Source: Pirellulales bacterium (GTDB lineage: Bacteria > Planctomycetota > Planctomycetia > Pirellulales > JAICIG01). From it: a DNA stretch of 6,367 nt. The notes beneath the pieces were generated by a model, which saw nothing but the letters and a program-made list of their open reading frames with translations, was not told where the DNA came from and ran no database searches. Made by a program: the position numbers and the translations under genes. Positions 1 through 4,395 of the stretch are shown here, piece by piece; within the stretch, counting starts at the first letter, position 1, and each line of letters opens with the position of its first letter. Where the stretch lies: NCBI GenBank assembly GCA_025924495.1, contig JAICIG010000447.1:1-6367 (forward strand). Reading direction: 5' to 3'.

Positions 1-1769
1 GCCGAGTCGGGCAACTGAGCATTAATGAACAAATAGCCTTGGTCTTGCTGGGGAACGAATCCGGTGGGCGTATTCTTCAGGCCGAGCCACGTCAGCCCCA
101 GCAAGCCGAAATAGACCGCGAAGGAGACGACTGCGCCGCGAATGCACCACGTGACGAGATGGCCATAGACGTTGGTCGTCCAGTCGAACACCCGATTAAA
201 GCCGCGGAAGAACCAGCCGAAAGCGACATCGAGCAGCCATGTCAGCGGGTCGCGCTTGGCGGTCTTGGGCTTCAGCAAGAGTGCTGTCAGCGCCGGGCTG
301 AGCGTGAGCGAGTTGAAGGCGGAGATCAACGTCGAGACGGCGATCGTCAAGGCGAATTGCCGGTAGAACTGCCCGGTGATGCCCGAGATAAATGCGACCG
401 GAATAAATACCGCGCTTAAGCCGAAGGCCACGGCGATCACGGCGACGGTCACTTCCTCCATCGACTTATAAGAAGCCTCTCGCGCCGACAGACCGTGTTC
501 AATCCATCGCTCGACGTTTTCCACCACGACAATTGCGTCGTCGACCACCACGCCGATGGCCAACACCAGGCCGAACATCGAAAGGTTATTCAGTGAAAAC
601 CCCATCAACGCCATGACGGCAAACGTACCGACGAGCGAAACGGGCACGGCCAACAGCGGAATGATCGTCGCCCGCCAGCTTTGCAGGAAAATGAGCACGA
701 CGATAAACACCAGTACGAAGGCTTCGAAAAGCGTATGTACGACGCTTTCCAGGCTCTTGCGGACATAATCGGTCGTGTCGTAATAAATGCCGTACTCGAG
801 CCCTTGGGGAAATCTCTCCTTGAGCGTCTCCATCTCGCGGCGCACGAGGTTTGAGACTTCGATGCTGTTGGCCCCCGGCAGTTGGAATACGACCAACGTC
901 ACGGCGGCTTTGCCGTCGAGATCGGAATCGACGTCGTAGCTTTGTGCGCCGAGTTCCGCGCGGCCGACGTCGCGCAGCCGCACGACGGTCCCGTCGGCGT
1001 TCGTCTTGACGATGATCTGCTCGAACTGTTCCGGCGATTCGAGCCGGCCGAGCGTATTGACTGCGTACTGGAAATCCTGTCCCGCGGCGACCGGCGGGGC
1101 GCCGATGCGGCCGGCGGCCACTTGCACGTTCTGCTCGCGGATGGAGCGCACCACGTCGCCCGCTTCCATGCCTCGCGTGGAAAGCTTGTTCGGATCGAGC
1201 CACAGCCGCATACTGTAATCGCGAGCGCCGAGAATTTTGACGTCGCCCACGCCCTTCAACCGCGCAATGGCGTCTTTGATCTGGATTGTCGCGTAGTTGC
1301 TCAAATAGAGCTGGTCGTAACGGCCTTCCGGCGAAAAGAGGTTCACGGCCAGCAGGATGGCCGGCGACTTCTTCTTGGTGGTCACTCCCTGGCTTTTCAC
1401 GGCCTCGGGCAGGCGCGGCTCGGCGATGGCCACGCGGTTTTGCACAAGGACCTGAGCGATATCGATGTCGGTTCCCAGTTCGAACGTCACGTCGAGGGTC
1501 AAATTGCCGTCGTTGGTGCATTGCGACGACATGTAGAGCATCCGCTCCACGCCGTTGACCTGCTGCTCGATCTGCGCGGCCACCGTATCGGCCACGACTT
1601 GCGCGTTGGCGCCGGGGTAGCTGGCCGTGACTTGCACCACAGGGGGAACGACCTCGGGATATAACGAGGTGGGGAGCAAAGCTACGACCGCGATCGTGCC
1701 GGCGATCACCGTCACGATCGATAAGACCGCGGCAAAGATCGGCCGATCGATGAAGAATCGAGAGAACAT
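1..1769 (-). CDS. RND multidrug efflux pump, inner-membrane HAE-1 (AcrB/MexB-like) subunit, C-terminal part outside window
   Basis: This is the proton-driven inner-membrane pump of a tripartite efflux complex, taking up hydrophobic or amphiphilic compounds from the periplasm and membrane. The frame is open from ATG 1769 to the left edge (589 codons) with no stop or shift; family members have about 1,050 residues, so roughly the first 55% is present. It opens MFSRFFIDRPIFAAV, the classic HAE-1 start, and residues 10-30 form the first membrane helix. Residues 31 to about 340 are the periplasmic porter half, with family words such as SYPGANAQVV, YMSSQ, ELGTDIDIAQV, GVGDV and NVQVAAG. Helices follow at about 347-362, 367-388 and 393-413, then two more. 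The paired aspartates D410-D411 (in GVVVDDAIVVVENVER) match AcrB D407/D408 of the proton relay. The visible end, GFVPQQDQGYLF, begins the second periplasmic half. It lies 60 bases after the adaptor gene, so the two are almost certainly co-transcribed. The ribosome site is poor (AGAAGA about ten bases upstream). Substrates cannot be read from sequence. Confidence 0.97.
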   Translation of the reverse strand, partial: MFSRFFIDRPIFAAVLSIVTVIAGTIAVVALLPTSLYPEVVPPVVQVTASYPGANAQVVADTVAAQIEQQVNGVERMLYMSSQCTNDGNLTLDVTFELGTDIDIAQVLVQNRVAIAEPRLPEAVKSQGVTTKKKSPAILLAVNLFSPEGRYDQLYLSNYATIQIKDAIARLKGVGDVKILGARDYSMRLWLDPNKLSTRGMEAGDVVRSIREQNVQVAAGRIGAPPVAAGQDFQYAVNTLGRLESPEQFEQIIVKTNADGTVVRLRDVGRAELGAQSYDVDSDLDGKAAVTLVVFQLPGANSIEVSNLVRREMETLKERFPQGLEYGIYYDTTDYVRKSLESVVHTLFEAFVLVFIVVLIFLQSWRATIIPLLAVPVSLVGTFAVMALMGFSLNNLSMFGLVLAIGVVVDDAIVVVENVERWIEHGLSAREASYKSMEEVTVAVIAVAFGLSAVFIPVAFISGITGQFYRQFALTIAVSTLISAFNSLTLSPALTALLLKPKTAKRDPLTWLLDVAFGWFFRGFNRVFDWTTNVYGHLVTWCIRGAVVSFAVYFGLLGLTWLGLKNTPTGFVPQQDQGYLFINAQLPDS

Positions 1770-1770
1770 G

Positions 1771-1785
1771 AGAAGATCGTCTTCT
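1771..1785 (-). promoter_or_regulatory. Intercistronic palindrome overlapping the ribosome-binding region of the RND gene
   Basis: A perfect inverted repeat, AGAAGA-TCG-TCTTCT on the plus strand, begins two bases upstream of the pump's ATG. In the mRNA the only purine-rich, Shine-Dalgarno-like run (AGAAGA) forms its 5' arm, so a six-pair hairpin could cover the ribosome site. The repeat is directly visible. Its role in tuning pump relative to adaptor translation is inference, and six A/U-rich pairs would be only weakly stable. Confidence 0.3.
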
Positions 1786-1829
1786 GGAGCAGTTTGTGGT
1801 TGATGGAATCGCTTGGAGACCCCGGATCG

Positions 1830-3017
1830 CTATCCAGCGGTTTCGGCTGTTGCCTGCGCCGGCGGCTGCTCTGCCGCGCCAGGCGGCAGCGGCATCGGCG
1901 CCTTTTCAGGAGTGACGGGATTACCCGGCCGAGCGCGCTGCAGGCCATTGACGATCACCCAATCGCCCGGCTTCAGTCCTTTTTCAATCACGCGCAAGCC
2001 GTCGACCAGAGGGCCGGCGATGACTTCGCGGTAATCCGCCTTATTATCTGCGGTGACTATCAGCAGGTATTTGCGCCCCTGGTCAATGCCGATGGCCCGA
2101 TCGGTGACGAGCAGCCCGGGACGTTTCTCTGCGGATTGGATGCGCACGCGCACGAACATGCCTGGTACGATCTTCCCATCCCCGTTGGGGAAAGCGCCGC
2201 GGACTTTAATCGTCCCGGTGGCCGGATCGACTTTGTTGTCGATGAAGTCGACGGCGCCTTGGTGCGGAAAGCCGTCCTCGTCAGCCAGTTGCATCTCCAA
2301 CGGGATTTTCGGCGGGCCGTCGTCGCGGCCTTTGCGGGAATAACGCAACAGCGTCGGTTCGTCGACGTCGAAATAGGCGTAAATCGGATCCAGAGGCACG
2401 ATGGTCGTCAGCAGCGTTGCACTGCCCGCCGTGGAGTTCACGAGATTCCCCTTGGCGATCATCGCGCGGCTGACGCGCCCGCTGATCGGCGCCTTGACCG
2501 TCGAGAACTCGCGGTTCAGCTTGGCGTTTTCCAGGTTGGCGGCCACTTCCTTGACGGCCGCCGACGATTCCGCCTCATCCGCAATTGCCTTGTCGTAGTC
2601 TTCCTGCGTGATGGTCTTGCCCTTGATCAGTTTCTCGGCCCGAGCCATGTCCGCCGCGGCCCGCTTGGCGCGCGCCCTGGCGACCGCCAGCGCCGCCTCG
2701 TCGTGATCGACCTCCGCATCGAACGGCCGCGGGTCGATTTGGAACAGCAGCTCGCCCTCCTTAACCATCGCACCGTCTTCGAACGCGACCTGGTCGATGA
2801 AGCCGCTCACGCGGGCGCGAATCTCCACCGTCTTGATGGCATCGGTATGCCCGGTGAATTCGATCTCGTCGGCGATCTCACGTTCGATCGGCTGGCTGAT
2901 GGTGACCGCAGGCGGCGCGAGGGGCTCGATCTGGATTTGTTTGCGCTCGCAGCCAAATGCCGCCAGCAGCGCAATCGCCACACCTGGGATCAAGTGAACC
3001 TTTAGATGCCTGTGCAT
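1830..3017 (-). CDS. RND efflux periplasmic adaptor (membrane fusion) subunit, AcrA/MexA-like lipoprotein
   Basis: This protein bridges the inner-membrane RND pump and an outer-membrane channel across the periplasm. I chose ATG 3017 (395 residues) because GGAG stands six bases upstream and translation then opens with an export signal: basic MHRHLK, a hydrophobic stretch at 8-20, and Cys23 (AAFGC), suggesting a lipid-anchored mature N-terminus. An in-frame ATG at 3062 would add 15 residues before the signal and lacks a ribosome site. Domains: first lipoyl half about 62-100 (IRARVSGFIDQVAFEDGAMV, ending LLFQIDPRPF); Ala/Lys/Glu-rich alpha-helical hairpin about 101-170; second lipoyl half about 171-205 (STVKAPISGRVSRAMI); beta-barrel about 206-300 with the hallmark FIDNKVDPATGTIKVR and VPGMFVRVRI; membrane-proximal domain about 300-365. 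A Pro/Ala-rich tail (366-395) probably hangs free. The stop TAG (1830-1832) precedes the pump gene by 60 bases, so the pair form an operon. No outer-membrane factor is visible; it may follow beyond the left edge or be encoded elsewhere. Confidence 0.95.
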   Translation of the reverse strand: MHRHLKVHLIPGVAIALLAAFGCERKQIQIEPLAPPAVTISQPIEREIADEIEFTGHTDAIKTVEIRARVSGFIDQVAFEDGAMVKEGELLFQIDPRPFDAEVDHDEAALAVARARAKRAAADMARAEKLIKGKTITQEDYDKAIADEAESSAAVKEVAANLENAKLNREFSTVKAPISGRVSRAMIAKGNLVNSTAGSATLLTTIVPLDPIYAYFDVDEPTLLRYSRKGRDDGPPKIPLEMQLADEDGFPHQGAVDFIDNKVDPATGTIKVRGAFPNGDGKIVPGMFVRVRIQSAEKRPGLLVTDRAIGIDQGRKYLLIVTADNKADYREVIAGPLVDGLRVIEKGLKPGDWVIVNGLQRARPGNPVTPEKAPMPLPPGAAEQPPAQATAETAG

Positions 3018-3023
3018 ATATTG

Positions 3024-3027
3024 CTCC
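3024..3027 (-). promoter_or_regulatory. Ribosome-binding site of the efflux adaptor gene
   Basis: The minus strand reads GGAG, then CAATAT, then ATG at 3017. This six-base spacing is what decides the adaptor start in favour of 3017 over the longer in-frame ATG at 3062, which has only a GC-rich hairpin upstream. Confidence 0.6.
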
Positions 3028-3063
3028 GACGGAAACTCGCGATGATTTGATAGAAAGACCATG

Positions 3064-3082
3064 GATGCGCCGGGGGCGCATC
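3064..3082. promoter_or_regulatory. Perfect 8-bp inverted repeat, candidate operator or leader hairpin of the efflux operon
   Basis: The plus strand reads GATGCGCC-GGG-GGCGCATC: two perfect eight-base arms around a three-base centre, 46 bases upstream of the adaptor ATG. Dyads of this size in front of RND efflux operons are commonly bound by TetR- or MarR-family repressors, but no regulator gene is in the window. It could instead form a stable RNA hairpin in the leader. No U-run follows on either strand, so a rho-independent terminator is unlikely. The repeat is certain; its function is inferred. Confidence 0.4.
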
Positions 3083-3259
3083 GGGCTTAGTTCGCTAAAA
3101 ACGTTTGTTGAATTGAATCTGTCCATGCGCGCGATGCATTTGCACCGCAAACATGCGAGCGAGACGATGATTGCGGAGTTGAGCAATCTTTGTACCTCCG
3201 GCGAACCGGGAATAATAGCCTCCTGATCTTGCGTGTTTTTCGCAATGTTTGGCGGGGCA

Positions 3260-3273
3260 GATTTCCAGAAATC
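3260..3273. repeat. 14-base palindrome downstream of the BASS-like gene
   Basis: GATTTC-CA-GAAATC is a perfect six-base inverted repeat with a two-base centre. GGC and GCC just outside (3256-3258 and 3274-3276) extend the symmetry across a one-base bulge. The loop is too tight and the T-run missing for a normal terminator, so a protein-binding dyad is the more natural reading if it is functional. It lies 42 bases past the stop of the BASS-like gene and 243 bases upstream of the adaptor start. Confidence 0.3.
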
Positions 3274-3314
3274 GCCGAGATATTATCGAAGGCGCGCCGT
3301 TTTGCACGGATGAA

Positions 3315-4208
3315 TCAACTGGCCGGCCTGTTGGCGGTCGATAGGCTTTGCTTCGCAGACGCCTGCCGCCCCCACCAGATCGCCAGCGCAAGCGAGCCAA
3401 TGATTTCAATCAGTGCATAAGCCAACACCGCGGTCAGGGCCGGCGTTTTCGGGAAGCTGCCGGCGGCGATCACCATACTTACTCCCGCGTTCCGTAGCGA
3501 AGTCGTTAAAGCCATCGTTTTGCGTCCTTCCACGGTTGGCCCGCCCAGCAACCAGCCGGCCGCAAGACTCGCCAGCAATAAGGCGAACATCCCGACGAAG
3601 GCGATCGCTCGGATCTCGAGGAACAGGCGAAACTGAACGGCCAGAATCAAGCTGATCGTAGCCAGGTTCAGTATTTTGCTGATCAAGTTCGCCCCCGGCA
3701 GCAGGCGTGCCGCCAGCGCGGGCCATTGAAAACGCAATCCCATGCCGACGCACAAGGGCGCCAGTTGCGTGGCCAGCAGCGTGGCGACGAGACGTCCGGC
3801 ATTAAATTCGAGCGTGGTTGCGCCAGAGAAGAGAGGCATCGCAGCCGTGAGCATCAGGGGAGCGAGCAGTGTCGAGGAGGCCGCCAACACAATCATCAGC
3901 CCCACGGAAATACCTACATTGCCCCTGGCAATTGCGGTTAATGGCGGGCCGTAGGGAGCGCCAGGACAAGCCGCCAAGATCAGGAACCCTGCGGAAACCA
4001 TTGGTCTGGCATGGAATAGCAGCAGCAAGGCGACGGTCGCGATTGGGACCAGCACGTAATTCGCCATCGCCGCCCGCAGCATCAATCGCCAGGCTCGGGC
4101 GGCGGATGTTACGTCGGCAAGCGATACGCTCATGCCGATGGCGACCATCATTTCGATGAGCGTCAGGGTGACGAGCAGATTAATCCAGCGGTCGATCGTC
4201 ATGGCCAT
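3315..4208 (-). CDS. Bile acid:sodium symporter (BASS/SBF) superfamily membrane transporter with atypical ion-site motifs
   Basis: This is a very hydrophobic protein of about 297 residues, the usual length for the family, with about nine or ten membrane helices. Numbering from the GTG at 4211, these lie near 10-29, 43-66, 71-90, 98-122, 138-160, 175-195, 202-224, 234-252 and 257-281. Membership rests on the overall plan and two conserved places: ACPGAPYGPPLTAIARGN (81-98), matching the family's CPGG...ARGD segment, and MALTTSLRNAGVSMVIA (233-249), matching the E-x-G-x-Q-N helix. In typical sodium-coupled members the Ser-Asn pair after CPGG and the Glu and Gln of the second motif bind sodium. 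Here these align to Gly88-Pro89, Thr236 and Arg240, so sodium coupling and bile acid transport should not be assumed. Substrate is unknown; relatives move organic anions. Starts GTG 4211, ATG 4208 and ATG 4202 are in frame and none has a clear ribosome site; I give 4208. It is 297 bases upstream of the efflux operon on the same strand and divergent from glgX, so probably its own unit. Confidence 0.85.
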   Translation of the reverse strand: MAMTIDRWINLLVTLTLIEMMVAIGMSVSLADVTSAARAWRLMLRAAMANYVLVPIATVALLLLFHARPMVSAGFLILAACPGAPYGPPLTAIARGNVGISVGLMIVLAASSTLLAPLMLTAAMPLFSGATTLEFNAGRLVATLLATQLAPLCVGMGLRFQWPALAARLLPGANLISKILNLATISLILAVQFRLFLEIRAIAFVGMFALLLASLAAGWLLGGPTVEGRKTMALTTSLRNAGVSMVIAAGSFPKTPALTAVLAYALIEIIGSLALAIWWGRQASAKQSLSTANRPAS

Positions 4209-4244
4209 CACTTCGGCGTTAGCAATCGCTTTTTAGGTGTGCCG

Positions 4245-4315
4245 CTTCGCACAGCAGAGGTTGCTTTCGCACACGGCAACCGCTCTTCCGCACGGTTTTT
4301 GGCGTTTGTTGGCAC
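4245..4315. repeat. Short direct repeats about 20-22 bp apart in the BASS/glgX divergent intergenic region
   Basis: Three imperfect copies of a pyrimidine run followed by CGCAC occur: CTTCGCACA (4245-4253), CTTTCGCACA (4264-4273) and CTTCCGCACG (4285-4294). A fourth, weaker GGCACG lies at 4311-4316. The shared GCAC starts at 4249, 4269, 4290 and 4312, steps of 20, 21 and 22 bases, which puts the copies on the same helix face. A hairpin GGTTGC/GCAACC (4259-4264 with 4276-4281) encloses the second copy. Such phasing suits cooperative binding of a regulator to one or both divergent genes. The repeats are short, so chance is a real alternative. Confidence 0.3.
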
Positions 4316-4385
4316 GTTTTCTTTCCTCTTTGCGACTTGCATGCCCTTGGTCCGCAGTTTGCGTAGATTCTCATAACTCCATCCC

Positions 4386-4391
4386 AGGTGA
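4386..4391 (+). promoter_or_regulatory. Ribosome-binding site of glgX
   Basis: AGGTGA ends four bases before the ATG at 4396, a somewhat close but usable spacing. It supports 4396 over the later in-frame ATG of Met23, which would cut into the N-terminal CBM48 module. Confidence 0.5.
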
Positions 4392-4395
4392 ACTG

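Larger units (their letters stand above)
3018..3314 (-). other. Intergenic leader upstream of the efflux operon
   Basis: These 297 bases separate the BASS-like gene's stop from the adaptor start and should hold the efflux promoter. No good sigma70 pair is visible. On the minus strand TATTAT (3212-3217) could be a -10 box, but nothing like TTGACA stands 16-18 bases before it. Visible structure consists of a perfect GC-rich inverted repeat at 3064-3082, a bulged hairpin at 3136-3156 (TTTGC-ACC-GCAAA core), a small stem TTGCG/CGCAA at 3229-3245, and a 14-base palindrome at 3260-3273. Two GGAGG motifs on the minus strand (3219-3223 and 3195-3199) are not in front of the adaptor start. There is no convincing rho-independent terminator for the BASS-like gene. 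I see no separate gene here. Confidence 0.5.
4212..4395. other. Divergent intergenic region between the BASS-like gene and glgX
   Basis: These bases should contain the start signals of both genes. For glgX the nearest approximations on the plus strand are TTGGTC (4347-4352) with TCATAA (4371-4376) at an 18-base spacing, and TAGATT (4364-4369) without a partner; none is convincing. Nothing promoter-like stands out for the minus-strand gene. The middle is pyrimidine-rich on the plus strand (for example TTTTCTTTCCTCTTTGC near 4317-4333) and holds the phased CGCAC repeats. No small RNA or gene can be supported. Confidence 0.4.

Noticed and set aside
586..1521. Minus-strand open frame of 311 codons inside the RND gene
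   Set aside because: It is a shifted frame of the pump gene; the product is an implausible Arg-rich string, while the pump frame is continuous with conserved motifs on both sides.
882..1664. Plus-strand open frame of 260 codons opposite the RND gene
   Set aside because: It is antisense and in codon register with the pump, and has no recognisable protein features.
1794..3005. Plus-strand open frame of 403 codons opposite the efflux adaptor
   Set aside because: It is in exact antisense codon register with a clearly recognised adaptor gene, and its product is Arg/Asp-rich with no domain resemblance.
3291..3298. GGCGCGCC palindrome just after the BASS-like gene as a terminator stem
   Set aside because: It is a self-complementary 8-mer without a loop and has no T-run following on the minus strand; such sites arise readily in GC-rich DNA.
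3095..3409. Minus-strand 104-codon frame across the end of the BASS-like gene and the leader
   Set aside because: Most of it overlaps the BASS-like gene's 3' end and leader in another frame, the product is Arg/Gly/Ser-rich, and no start signal is seen.
4256..4310. Hairpin AGAGGTTGC/GCAAC-CG-CTCT followed by TTTTT as a plus-strand terminator
   Set aside because: The T-run (near 4296) is about ten bases beyond the stem and no plus-strand gene lies upstream to be terminated.
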